DNA of 64,000 bases from Acidobacteriota bacterium (GTDB taxonomy: Bacteria; Acidobacteriota; Thermoanaerobaculia; Multivoradales; JAGPDF01), in contig JACTMI010000007.1 of NCBI GenBank assembly GCA_014584695.1, positions 1-64,000 of the forward strand. Reading direction: 5' to 3'. The notes under the pieces were generated by a model. That model had not been told where the DNA came from and made no database searches. It saw nothing but the letters and a program-made list of their open reading frames with translations. Each line of letters opens with the position of its first letter. Positions within the stretch are counted from its first letter, which is position 1. The position numbers and the translations under genes were made by a program. This document shows, one piece after another, positions 1-7,065 of this stretch.

Positions 1-1
1 C

Positions 2-628
2 GGTCTCAACTGGTCGACCCAGGTGCGGTTCGACGGCACCGCCAGCCAGGTGGTCAACGACGGTGGCGTCTCCGGTGGCACGCTGCCGCTGATCCGCGGC
101 CAGTGGGTCGAGCTGCGGGTCGAGATCGATCTCGACGCCGACAACGCGGCCTTCTACTACGACGACCAACTGCTCTACTCCGGCACCTGGACCGGCCAGG
201 TGAGTGGCGGCGGAGCGCTCGACATCGCCGCCGTCGATCTGTTCGCCAACGGCGCCTCGACCATCTACTACGACGACATGAGCCTGGTCGGCGTGCCCCT
301 GCCCTGCGATGATCCCGCGGACCTGCCATGGGTCGGCGTCACCCCGACCAACGGCATCACCCTTCCGGGCGACAGCACGCCGGTCCTGGTCACCTTCGAC
401 TCGACCGGCCTGATACCCGGCACCTACCAGGGCATTCTCTGCGTGACCAGCAACGATCCCGACTCGGGGGCCGGCAACGGCACCAGCCTGGTGGTCGTGC
501 CGCTCGCCCTGGAGGTCACCGAGCCGATTCTCACCCAGGAGATCCCGACCCTGGGTCAGGCCGGCGCGGCCCTCTTCGTCCTCACCCTCGCCGGGCTCGG
601 CCTGCATTCTCTGCGCCGGCGACGCTAG
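2..628 (+). CDS. IPTL-CTERM exported protein, 5' end outside window
   Basis: The reading frame is open from the first bases, so the ATG at 23 in the ORF track is internal and the gene starts upstream of the window. The visible part has a concanavalin/LamG-like stretch rich in DDQLLYSGTW-type strands, then an Ig-like region, and ends in IPTLGQAGAALFVLTLAG followed by an arginine cluster. That is the IPTL-CTERM tripartite signal (motif, transmembrane helix, basic tail), thought to be processed by an exosortase-type sorting system in the envelope. The sequence is very close to the C-terminal third of the complete gene at 15303-17297, so the two are recent paralogues. Its binding target or function is unknown. 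Confidence 0.85.
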   Translation, partial: GLNWSTQVRFDGTASQVVNDGGVSGGTLPLIRGQWVELRVEIDLDADNAAFYYDDQLLYSGTWTGQVSGGGALDIAAVDLFANGASTIYYDDMSLVGVPLPCDDPADLPWVGVTPTNGITLPGDSTPVLVTFDSTGLIPGTYQGILCVTSNDPDSGAGNGTSLVVVPLALEVTEPILTQEIPTLGQAGAALFVLTLAGLGLHSLRRRR

Positions 629-667
629 AAAGCTCCTCGCCGGGGCATCCAACCGGAGGGGCTGCTG

Positions 668-733
668 ATGAGGCGCCAGATCCTCATGGTCGTCGGCATC
701 GCGCTCTACTTCGGCGGCGCCATGCTCGGCTGA
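668..733 (+). CDS. possible 21-residue hydrophobic peptide
   Basis: A short ORF reading MRRQILMVVGIALYFGGAML follows a good Shine-Dalgarno (GGAGGG, 7 bases before ATG). It has two arginines and then one hydrophobic segment, as in small membrane peptides. It lies in the 270-base gap after the IPTL-CTERM gene. No homologue is recognised and the length makes it easy to occur by chance, so it is only a candidate. Confidence 0.2.
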   Translation: MRRQILMVVGIALYFGGAMLG

Positions 734-838
734 GGACGAACAGGGGGGATCGCGGCCCTCCTCGAGGAGGTCGCGGATCACCACGGCGGGGACCGCCTCC
801 TCGCCGTTCTCGAAGGTCTGCAGCCGCGGGAATCGCGC

Positions 839-867
839 TTGACATGCGCCGCGGCCTGCTCGATAAT
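839..867 (+). promoter_or_regulatory. sigma-70-type promoter of the arsR-AHSA1 pair
   Basis: A perfect -35 TTGACA (839-844), a 17-base spacer and GATAAT (862-867, five of six consensus bases) precede the ArsR-family gene. This is unusually close to the housekeeping consensus for such GC-rich DNA. The -10 box overlaps the left arm of the palindrome at 864-885, so repressor binding would block transcription. Confidence 0.75.
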
Positions 868-885
868 TAACCGTGTAGTTAATTA
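864..885 (+). promoter_or_regulatory. palindromic operator, probably ArsR-family autoregulatory site
   Basis: Perfect 8-base inverted arms TAATTAAC and GTTAATTA are separated by CGTGTA. The site is AT-rich in a GC-rich region, overlaps the -10 box and sits 17 bases upstream of the arsR-like GTG start. Dimeric winged-helix ArsR repressors typically bind such sites and repress their own operon. Assigning it to the adjacent regulator is an inference from position. Confidence 0.7.
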
Positions 886-901
886 ACCGACTGGTGAACT
901 C

Positions 902-1288
902 GTGCCCCGAGACCGACTCAGCTCCACCTTCGCCGCCCTCGCCGATCCGACGCGCAGAGCCATGCTCGCCCAGTTGGCGCTGGGTGAAGCGAACGTCACC
1001 GAGCTCGCGCAGCCCTTCCTCGACGACATGAGTCTGCCGGCCGTCACCAAGCACCTCAAGGTGCTCGAGAGCGCCGGGCTGATCGAGAAGACCCGCGACG
1101 CGCAGTGGCGCCCGTGCCGCATCAAGCCCGACGGCTTCAAGGACGTGGCCGAGTGGATGGAGACCTACCGCGCGTGGTGGGAGGAGAGCTTCGACCGCCT
1201 CGACGACTACCTGAAGACCGTCGTTGCCCGACCGACGCCGACGGAGACGACCGCGAAAGGAAAGCGCCATGCCCGCAAGCCGAAGTGA
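902..1288 (+). CDS. ArsR-family winged-helix transcriptional regulator
   Basis: This is a 128-residue protein with a GTG start. The segment FAALADPTRRAMLAQLALGE and then VTKHLKVLESAGLIEK is the typical ArsR-family helix-turn-helix. No metal-binding cysteine motif is visible. This class (SdpR-like) usually sits in front of an AHSA1/SRPBCC gene, as here: the next ATG lies inside this gene's 3' end. The basic C-terminal tail (KGKRHARKPK) overlaps the downstream ribosome-binding region. It probably represses its own promoter through the palindrome at 864-885. The inducer is unknown. Confidence 0.9.
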   Translation: MPRDRLSSTFAALADPTRRAMLAQLALGEANVTELAQPFLDDMSLPAVTKHLKVLESAGLIEKTRDAQWRPCRIKPDGFKDVAEWMETYRAWWEESFDRLDDYLKTVVARPTPTETTAKGKRHARKPK

Positions 1289-2237
1289 GTCGAACGAAAT
1301 CGCGATCACCCGGATCTACGACGCCCCCGTCGCGGCGGTCTGGGATGCCTGGACCGACCCGGAGCAGGTGGCGCAGTGGTGGGGCCCGCGCGGCTTCACC
1401 CTGACCACCCACGCCAAGGACCTCCGTCCCGGCGGCCACTGGGACTACACGATGCACGGCCCGGACGGCAGGGACTACCCGAACGTCACCCGCTATCACC
1501 AGGTCGAGCCGCTCCGGAAGCTCGTCTACGACCACGGCGGCAGCGCCGACACCCCGCCGCTCTTCCGCGTCACCGTGCTCTTCTTCGAGCTCGAGGGCGG
1601 GACCAGGACGCGGATGGAGATGACCATGAGCCTGCCCACCGCGGCGGCGGCGCGGGAGGCGCGCATCTTCATCAAAGCGGCCGGCGGCAACGCCACCTGG
1701 GATCGCCTGGCCGAGTACCTGGAGAAGGCGCGCTCGGGCGGGGAACGGTTCGTCATCCACCGCAGCTTCGACGCGCCGCTGACGACGGTCTTCCAGATGT
1801 GGACCGACCCCGATCACCTGCCGCGGTGGCTGCCGCCGCCGGGATTCTCGATGCGGATCCTCCGCGGCGACATCCGGACCGGCAGCAGCATCCTGCTGGT
1901 CATGACCGGGCCCAACGACGCGCGGCTCCACGCGCGCTTCGATTACGAGGAGATCCGGGATCCCGAGCGGATCGTCTATGTCCAGCGGTTCTGCGACGAG
2001 CACGAGAGGGTGTCGCGCCATCCGATGCCTCCGACCTTCCCCGAGACGCTGCGCGCCACGGTGTCGTTCGCGGCTGAAGGGCCCGAGCAGACGCGCGTGA
2101 CCGTGGTCCTGGAGCCGGTGGGCGCCGTCACGCCCGCGGAGCTCGAGACCTTCGTCCAGGCCCGCGCCGGCATGACCCTGGGTTGGTCCGCCTCCTTCGA
2201 CGCGCTCGAGGAACTGCTGCCGGCCGCCGTGAGGTGA
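1269..2237 (+). CDS. tandem SRPBCC/AHSA1-domain protein
   Basis: The ATG at 1269 is preferred over the ORF-track start at 1224 because it follows GAAAGGA and begins a canonical AHSA1 opening (ITRIYDAPVAAVWDAWTDPE). The 322-residue product contains two AHSA1-like helix-grip folds. The first covers about residues 10-155; the second starts near 160 with FVIHRSFDAPLTTVFQMWTD. Most family members have a single domain, so this is an internal duplication or fusion. These proteins bind hydrophobic ligands in a cavity; the ligand here is unknown. It overlaps the arsR-like gene by 20 bases and is surely co-expressed with it. Confidence 0.88.
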   Translation: MPASRSESNEIAITRIYDAPVAAVWDAWTDPEQVAQWWGPRGFTLTTHAKDLRPGGHWDYTMHGPDGRDYPNVTRYHQVEPLRKLVYDHGGSADTPPLFRVTVLFFELEGGTRTRMEMTMSLPTAAAAREARIFIKAAGGNATWDRLAEYLEKARSGGERFVIHRSFDAPLTTVFQMWTDPDHLPRWLPPPGFSMRILRGDIRTGSSILLVMTGPNDARLHARFDYEEIRDPERIVYVQRFCDEHERVSRHPMPPTFPETLRATVSFAAEGPEQTRVTVVLEPVGAVTPAELETFVQARAGMTLGWSASFDALEELLPAAVR

Positions 2238-2349
2238 GCGCCCGACCAACACGCTCCCCGCTCGGGCGGGCCGCGGCTCCCGGCGAGTCGGCATCGACGG
2301 CTCCCAGGTGGAGGTCTACACTTGGAGCAGCTCGAGAGCGGAGGTCACC

Positions 2350-2538
2350 ATGGCAGGTGGAAGTTACCGCGCGGTCTCCGGTCTGGTGTTCGCGCTGGTG
2401 GCGCTGATGCACTTGGTGCGGGCGGTGCGCGGGTTGCCGGTGCTGGTCGGCGACTGGCAAGTTTCGGTCGCCATGTCGTGGGCCGCCGTGGTCGTGGCCG
2501 GCGGCCTCGCGATCTGGGCCTTCCGCTCGCGCGGGTGA
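2350..2538 (+). CDS. small two-helix membrane protein
   Basis: A 62-residue ORF starts at an ATG 5 bases after GGAGGT, which decides this start over the upstream one in the ORF track. Two hydrophobic segments (about residues 8-24 and 38-57) flank a short loop, and the protein ends in FRSRG. No family is recognised. It follows the AHSA1 gene by about 110 bases, so co-transcription is possible. Confidence 0.6.
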   Translation: MAGGSYRAVSGLVFALVALMHLVRAVRGLPVLVGDWQVSVAMSWAAVVVAGGLAIWAFRSRG

Positions 2539-2572
2539 GCGGCGCTTGGCGCGGCCGCTCACCGCGCGGGGG

Positions 2573-2947
2573 TCAGGCGCTCCACCAGACGAGGCCGGCG
2601 ACGGCGAGGAAGGCGAGCCAGGCGGGGTGGCGGCCGCGTGAGCCGATGGCGACGACGGCGGCGGTGGCGAGACAGGTGCCGGCGACGATCCGGAGCGCCA
2701 CCCGTTCGACGCCCGCCCCGCCCGGCTCGGCCAGCACGAACAGCAGCGCCGCGAAGCCCCACCAGGCGACCGAGGTCACGTGCCAGGCGAAGCGCAGCGT
2801 GCGGCGGGTGAAGTGGTCGCCGCCGAACAGGCGCGGCAGGTCCGGCCGCCGGAACAGACGCATCAGGAGGAAGCGCTCGCCGAGCACCGAGTGGGCGAGG
2901 CCGATCCCGACCAGCAGGAGCGCCGCGGCGACGAGCGGCGCGCTCAC
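2573..2947 (-). CDS. four-helix integral membrane protein, unknown function
   Basis: The 124-residue product has roughly four hydrophobic helices: residues 3-21, about 50-70, about 82-100 and 107-122. A basic loop containing LMRLFRRPDLPRLFGGDHF lies between the first two. I do not recognise a named family. Its ATG overlaps the stop of the upstream single-helix gene by 4 bases (ATGA), so the two are translationally coupled. Confidence 0.65.
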   Translation of the reverse strand: MSAPLVAAALLLVGIGLAHSVLGERFLLMRLFRRPDLPRLFGGDHFTRRTLRFAWHVTSVAWWGFAALLFVLAEPGGAGVERVALRIVAGTCLATAAVVAIGSRGRHPAWLAFLAVAGLVWWSA

Positions 2948-3216
2948 CTCGTCCTCCGCGGCGCCCGGTTCCGCCCCGGCGACGGCGGGTCGGCGGCGGT
3001 CTCACCGGGGGCAGCCGGCTCCTGCCTCGCCTCGACGGTCGCGCGCACCCGCGGCTCGATCAGCGCCTGGACCTCGAGCAGCGCGTTGCCGACACCGCCG
3101 GGGCTGGCGCGGCGGTGGCGGTAGTAGATCCAGCCCCGCCGCTCGGTCGCCAGCGCCAGCCGGTCGAGCCCGAACAGGACCAGGATGGCGACGGCGATTC
3201 CGATGCCGAGGATCAT
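2944..3216 (-). CDS. small single-pass membrane protein, unknown function
   Basis: A 90-residue product starts with one N-terminal helix (MILGIGIAVAILVLFGLDRL). It continues into a basic segment WIYYRHRRA and a proline- and arginine-rich tail. The segment GNALLEVQALIEPRVR could form an amphipathic helix. It is the first gene of a two-gene operon with the four-helix protein (4-base overlap) and diverges from the acetyltransferase at 3262. Confidence 0.6.
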   Translation of the reverse strand: MILGIGIAVAILVLFGLDRLALATERRGWIYYRHRRASPGGVGNALLEVQALIEPRVRATVEARQEPAAPGETAADPPSPGRNRAPRRTR

Positions 3217-3261
3217 CGGCGCGACCCCTTTCGAAGGTGGATGTTACGCTGGATCGCGTCC

Positions 3262-3789
3262 ATGGCCACGGCCCCGTTCACGCTCCGCGACGCGGTCGAA
3301 GACGACGCGGCGGCGCTGCTCGGCATCTACGCGCCGGCGGTCGTCGGCGCGACCATCTCGTTCGAGGTCGAGGTCCCCACCGTGGCGCAGTTCGCGGCAC
3401 GGATCCGCGACTACGGCGACGGCTGGGCCTGGCTGCTCGCCGAGGCCGCGGGCGCGCCGATCGGCTACGCCTACGGCTCGCCCCACCGCGGCCGCGCCGC
3501 CTACCGCTGGTCGGTCGAGACCTCGGCCTACGTCGCGCCCGAGTGGCATCGCCGCGGCGTCGCGCGGGCGCTCTACCTGGCGCTCTTCGAGCGCCTGGCG
3601 GCGCGCGGCTACTGCAACGCCTACGCGGGGGTGACGCTGCCGAACGAGCCGAGCGTCGCCTTCCACCGCGGCCTCGGCTTCGCGCCGATCGGGGTCTTCC
3701 CCCGCGTCGGCCACAAGCTCGGCGCCTGGCACGACGTCGCCTGGTTCCACCGCCCGCTGCGCGACGAGCCGCCGCCGGAAGTGCCGTAG
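3262..3789 (+). CDS. GNAT N-acetyltransferase, phosphinothricin-acetyltransferase-like
   Basis: The 175-residue product matches the PAT/Bar branch of GNAT enzymes. IYAPAVVGATISFE lies near the N-terminus, the acetyl-CoA loop is WHRRGVARALY, and NEPSVAFHRGLGF with a C-terminal WHDVAWFHRPL follows. Family members acetylate amino groups of phosphinothricin, methionine sulfoximine or similar amino acids using acetyl-CoA in the cytosol; the substrate here cannot be read from sequence. ATG 3262 is chosen because the fold starts right after it. ATG 3241 is also in frame. Confidence 0.85.
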   Translation: MATAPFTLRDAVEDDAAALLGIYAPAVVGATISFEVEVPTVAQFAARIRDYGDGWAWLLAEAAGAPIGYAYGSPHRGRAAYRWSVETSAYVAPEWHRRGVARALYLALFERLAARGYCNAYAGVTLPNEPSVAFHRGLGFAPIGVFPRVGHKLGAWHDVAWFHRPLRDEPPPEVP

Positions 3790-3812
3790 CGACACCGCGT
3801 CGAGGCGCCGGG

Positions 3813-4280
3813 TCAGGCCGCCGGCGCGCCGCCGCCCAGGGCAACGAGCGCCTCGGCCTGCGCGTCGCGGCGGCCGCGCCGCACCAGGGTCTCGAGGCTC
3901 ACCGAGGCCAGCGTGCAGCGGACCTGCTCGTCGATCTCGTCGAACAGCGAGCGCAGCGAGCAATGGGCGCTCTGGACGCACTGGCCCTGGTCGTGATCGT
4001 CGAGCAGGCAGCGACCCGGCGGCCGCGGCGGCTCGAAGGCCGCGAGCACGTCGAGCACCGTGGTGCGCGAGGCGGGGCGGGCGAGGCGATAGCCGCCGCC
4101 CACCCCGCGCGTGCCGAGGGCGATGCCGGAGCGCACCAGCTGCCCGACCACCTTGGCGAGCGCCGTCGCCGGGATCCGGTAGCGCGCAGCGACCTGAGCC
4201 ACGGTCACCAGGCTGCCGTCGGCCGCCGCCATCTCGGCGGCGGCGTAGAGCGCGTAGCGCGCCGACTTGCTGAGCGTCAC
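3813..4280 (-). CDS. Rrf2-family transcriptional regulator with three clustered cysteines
   Basis: The 155-residue product begins with a GTG whose GTGA overlaps the stop of the upstream GNAT gene. The winged helix (SKSARYALYAAAEMAA, then GVGGGYRLARP) is typical of Rrf2/IscR/NsrR. Three cysteines spaced C-x9-C-x5-C (RCLLDDHDQGQC, QSAHC) stand where Fe-S cluster ligands occur in IscR and NsrR; the first spacing is longer than usual. It is the last gene of the benzoyl-CoA operon block. An Fe-S- or redox-sensing regulator fits a pathway built on an oxygen-sensitive Fe-S reductase, but its target is inferred from position only. Confidence 0.85.
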   Translation of the reverse strand: MTLSKSARYALYAAAEMAAADGSLVTVAQVAARYRIPATALAKVVGQLVRSGIALGTRGVGGGYRLARPASRTTVLDVLAAFEPPRPPGRCLLDDHDQGQCVQSAHCSLRSLFDEIDEQVRCTLASVSLETLVRRGRRDAQAEALVALGGGAPAA

Positions 4281-4780
4281 TTGGCCCCCGGCGCCGACCC
4301 GGTGTCGAGGTCGAGATCGAGGCAGAGCCGCGCGGCCGGCGTGAAGCCCTCCCGGTGCAGGAAGGCGAGCAGGCCGAGGTTCTCCCAGGCCACCTCGGTC
4401 TGGAGCGTGCGCAGGCCGAGGCCGCGCAGATTCGTCCGCAGCTGGGCGAGCAGCGCGGCGCCGACGTGGTGGCCGAGCAGGTCCGGATGCACGCCGATGA
4501 CGTCCAGGACCGCAGTCCGCTCCGTGATGCCGAACTCGCCGTAGTAGACCCGCGCGAGCAGGAAGCCGACGGTCCTGCCGTCGAGCTCGGCGGCGAGGGA
4601 GAGCGCGATGCCGGTATCGGTGAAAGCCTGGCGCAGCTTCTGACGGAAGAACTCGTCGCGCCGGCGGCCGGTGTGGCGCGCGTCGATCGCGATCACCGCC
4701 TCCTCGTCCTCGGGCGCCAGGCTGCGCACGACGACGGCGGGGTCGGCTCCCGGGCCGGCGTCCAGGCGGTCGTCTCTCAT
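4277..4780 (-). CDS. GNAT-family acetyltransferase (second copy in the benzoyl-CoA block)
   Basis: This is a 167-residue GNAT enzyme. VIAIDARHTGRRRDEFFRQK opens the fold, VIGVHPDLLGHHVGAALLAQL is the acetyl-CoA-binding region and LGLLAFLHREGF is the C-terminal motif. It shares IDA-HTG, AAELDGR and FG motifs with the GNAT at 10400-10870, so the two form a paralogous pair flanking the reductase genes. It lies 58 bases after bcrD and overlaps the Rrf2 start by 4 bases. The substrate is unknown; protein lysine acetylation of pathway enzymes is possible. Confidence 0.82.
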   Translation of the reverse strand: MRDDRLDAGPGADPAVVVRSLAPEDEEAVIAIDARHTGRRRDEFFRQKLRQAFTDTGIALSLAAELDGRTVGFLLARVYYGEFGITERTAVLDVIGVHPDLLGHHVGAALLAQLRTNLRGLGLRTLQTEVAWENLGLLAFLHREGFTPAARLCLDLDLDTGSAPGAK

Positions 4781-4838
4781 CGGCCATCTCCTCGCGGGTC
4801 GCGGTTCCTGCGGTAATCGTCGTCCATGGCGCCCTCGC

Positions 4839-5720
4839 TCAGGCCGCCGGCCGGGCGCCGAGGCCGACGCCGCGCGCCGCCAGCTTGCGGGCGCGGAAGG
4901 CGCCCCAGAGCGCGGCGCCGATCGCCCCGGCGAGCATGGACTGCGGGTGGCTGCGCACCGTGATCGGCGCCGCCTGCTCGGTCGCCAGCTCGCTGAGCGC
5001 GGCGAGCAGACCCTCGTCGGCGGCGAGGCCGCCGGTGACCAGCACCACGCCGCGCACCCCGGCCGAGAGCAGCAGCCGGAGATAGCGGCCGGCCATCGAC
5101 AGGTGGATCCCCTTGAGGATGTCGGGGACGCCGATGCCGCGCGAGACCATGTTGATGACGTCGGTCTCCGCCAGCACGGCGCAGATCGACGAGCAGCGCT
5201 CGGGCCGCTCGGACTGGAGCGAGAGCGGGCCGATCTCTTCGAGCGCGACCCCGAGGTAGCGGGCGATGTTCTCCAGGAACTGTCCGGAGCCGGAGGCGCA
5301 CTGGCTGGTCATCCGGTAGCCGAGCACCTTGGCGCGCTCGTCGATCTGCACCGCGCGGGTGTGGAGCGCGCCGATGTCGATCACGGCCCGCGCCTCGGGG
5401 TCGAGGAAGAGCCCGCCCCGGGCGTGGGTGGTCATGCCGTAGAAGTGGCCGGTGCGGAAGGCGATCCCTTCGCCCTCGCCGGTGGTGGCGATGTAGTCGA
5501 GCTCGCCGGCGTCGACGCCCAGCTCGCGCAGGACATCGCCGAACAGGCCCTCGGCGACGGCCAGCGGGTCGCGGCGGCGGATCCGCTCGGCGCGGCCGCC
5601 GATCAGGGTCTCGCCACCCGCCTCGTCGGTCGAGAGCACCGCCACCTTGATCGCCGCCGAGCCGACGTCGATGCCGGCGGTGAGCCTCCGCGTCGCCTGC
5701 CGTGCCGTGGGGTTGGTCAT
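4839..5720 (-). CDS. bcrD: benzoyl-CoA reductase subunit D (ATPase subunit)
   Basis: The 293-residue product is a BadF/BadG/BcrA/BcrD-type ASKHA ATPase. Phosphate-binding motifs GIDVGSAAIKVAVL and DIGALHTRAVQI are visible. Cysteines in TSQCASGSGQ and CSSICAVLAETDV are placed to bind the [4Fe-4S] cluster shared with BcrA. The DIGALH variant and shorter length mark the D-type rather than the A-type subunit. With BcrA it hydrolyses ATP to push low-potential electrons to BcrBC. ATG 5720 is chosen over TTG 5738 because a GGGAG lies about 9 bases before it. The gene starts 31 bases after bcrA. Confidence 0.93.
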   Translation of the reverse strand: MTNPTARQATRRLTAGIDVGSAAIKVAVLSTDEAGGETLIGGRAERIRRRDPLAVAEGLFGDVLRELGVDAGELDYIATTGEGEGIAFRTGHFYGMTTHARGGLFLDPEARAVIDIGALHTRAVQIDERAKVLGYRMTSQCASGSGQFLENIARYLGVALEEIGPLSLQSERPERCSSICAVLAETDVINMVSRGIGVPDILKGIHLSMAGRYLRLLLSAGVRGVVLVTGGLAADEGLLAALSELATEQAAPITVRSHPQSMLAGAIGAALWGAFRARKLAARGVGLGARPAA

Positions 5721-5751
5721 GGTCCGTCGCTCCCGCAAGGTTCCCGTCCGC

Positions 5752-7065
5752 TCATGCGGCGTGGCTGCCCGCGCGGCCGCGCACCGCGTCCCGATGCGCG
5801 AACAGCGCGGCGCCCAGCGCCCCGGTGTAGATCGAGTCCTCGGAGATGTTGAGCACGAGCTCGCCGTAGTTCTCGAGCACCAGCCGGCCGAGCGCCGCCA
5901 CCGCCGCCGGGTTCCGGGCCACGCCGCCGGTGAAGGTGAGCTCGTTCCTGACCCCGCCGGAGCGGGCGAGCAGCGACATGGCGCGCAGGATGATCGCCCG
6001 GTGCAGCCCGGCCAGGATGTCCTCGCGGCGCTCGCCGAGCGAGAGCCGCTCGCGCAGCTCGGCGCCCGCGAACACGGTGCAGGTCGAGTTGATGCGCACC
6101 GGGCTCGACGAGGCGCAGGCGAGCGGGCCGAGCTCGTGCAGACCGAGGCTCATCTCGTCGGCGATGTAGCCCAGGTAGCGGCCGCAGCCGGCGGCGCAGC
6201 GATCGTTCATCTGGAAGGAGGTGACGATGCCGTCGCCGTCGACCTGGATCGCCTTGGTGTCCTGCCCGCCGATGTCGAGCACGGTGCGCGTCGACGGGAA
6301 CATGGCGTGGGCGCCGAGGCCGTGGCAGAGGATCTCCGAGCGGATCTGACCTTCGGCAAAGGGCAGCCGGGCGCGGCCGTAGCCGGTGCCGACGCTGCCC
6401 GCCTGCTCGAGCTCGACGCTTTCGACGCGCGCGACCGCGGCGGCGAGCGGGGTCTCGGAGGTGCCGGAAGCGGCGAGCGCCGCCCGCGCGTGGTCGGCGA
6501 ACCGGCCGGCCGCCTCGGCGGAGCTCTCGACGTCGAGGATCGCCTTGTCGAACAGGCTCGCCAGCTGGTCGAAGGGCAGGCCCTGGGCGCGCGCCTCGCC
6601 CTCCGCCAGCTCGAGGTAGCGGCTGGCGGCGAGGTCGCGGAAGAAGTCGCTCTTGCGCCGCGCTCCGGCGGCGTAGAGGGCGGTCACCTCGGCCGCCATG
6701 GCGGCGAGGATCCGGTCCAGGGCGGCGTCGAGCGCCGGTGGGCGCATCAGGCTGCGCCGCAGACAGCGGCGCAGCTCGCGGTCGAGCACGGCGAGCTGGG
6801 CGCGGTATTGCTCGGCCCGGAAGCTGCGCTCGAGCGCGCCCACCAGCGCGGCGCGCTCCGTCTCGGCCACGCCGCCGGCGGCGAGCTCGCCGGCGACCAG
6901 GGCGAAGCGGGTGTTGATCAGCGCTTCGCCGAGCGCCACCTGGCAGGCGGCGTCGTAGTTGCTGCGCGAGTTCGTGATGCCGCGGCCGAGAACGTGGCCG
7001 TCTTCGCCCAGCACCACCGCCTTGGTGGTGGTCGAGCCGAGATCGATGCCGACGGTGTACCTCAC
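5752..7065 (-). CDS. bcrA: benzoyl-CoA reductase subunit A (ATPase subunit)
   Basis: The 437-residue ASKHA ATPase starts with GIDLGSTTTKAVVLGEDG and has the second phosphate motif DIGGQDTKAIQVDG. Cluster-ligand cysteines lie in NDRCAAGCGRYLG and INSTCTVFAGAE. The region between about residues 40 and 220 is the insertion seen in long A-type subunits. It is the electron-activating ATPase of class I benzoyl-CoA reductase, cytosolic, paired with BcrD. The start is the GTG at 7065, whose GTGA overlaps the bcrB stop; the ORF-track ORF running to 8403 is a frame artefact. The length matches Thauera-type BcrA. Confidence 0.95.
   Translation of the reverse strand: MRYTVGIDLGSTTTKAVVLGEDGHVLGRGITNSRSNYDAACQVALGEALINTRFALVAGELAAGGVAETERAALVGALERSFRAEQYRAQLAVLDRELRRCLRRSLMRPPALDAALDRILAAMAAEVTALYAAGARRKSDFFRDLAASRYLELAEGEARAQGLPFDQLASLFDKAILDVESSAEAAGRFADHARAALAASGTSETPLAAAVARVESVELEQAGSVGTGYGRARLPFAEGQIRSEILCHGLGAHAMFPSTRTVLDIGGQDTKAIQVDGDGIVTSFQMNDRCAAGCGRYLGYIADEMSLGLHELGPLACASSSPVRINSTCTVFAGAELRERLSLGERREDILAGLHRAIILRAMSLLARSGGVRNELTFTGGVARNPAAVAALGRLVLENYGELVLNISEDSIYTGALGAALFAHRDAVRGRAGSHAA

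Noticed and set aside
610-860. Minus-strand frame with high third-position GC (RFPRLQTFENGEEAVPAVVIRD)
   Set aside because: No start, no known domain, and it runs into the IPTL-CTERM gene end. It may be a gene remnant but cannot be supported.
4777-4827. 16-codon ORF (MDDDYRRNRDPRGDGR) overlapping the GNAT start as a leader peptide
   Set aside because: No clear ribosome-binding site or attenuator structure, and length within chance expectation. It could at most couple translation from bcrD.
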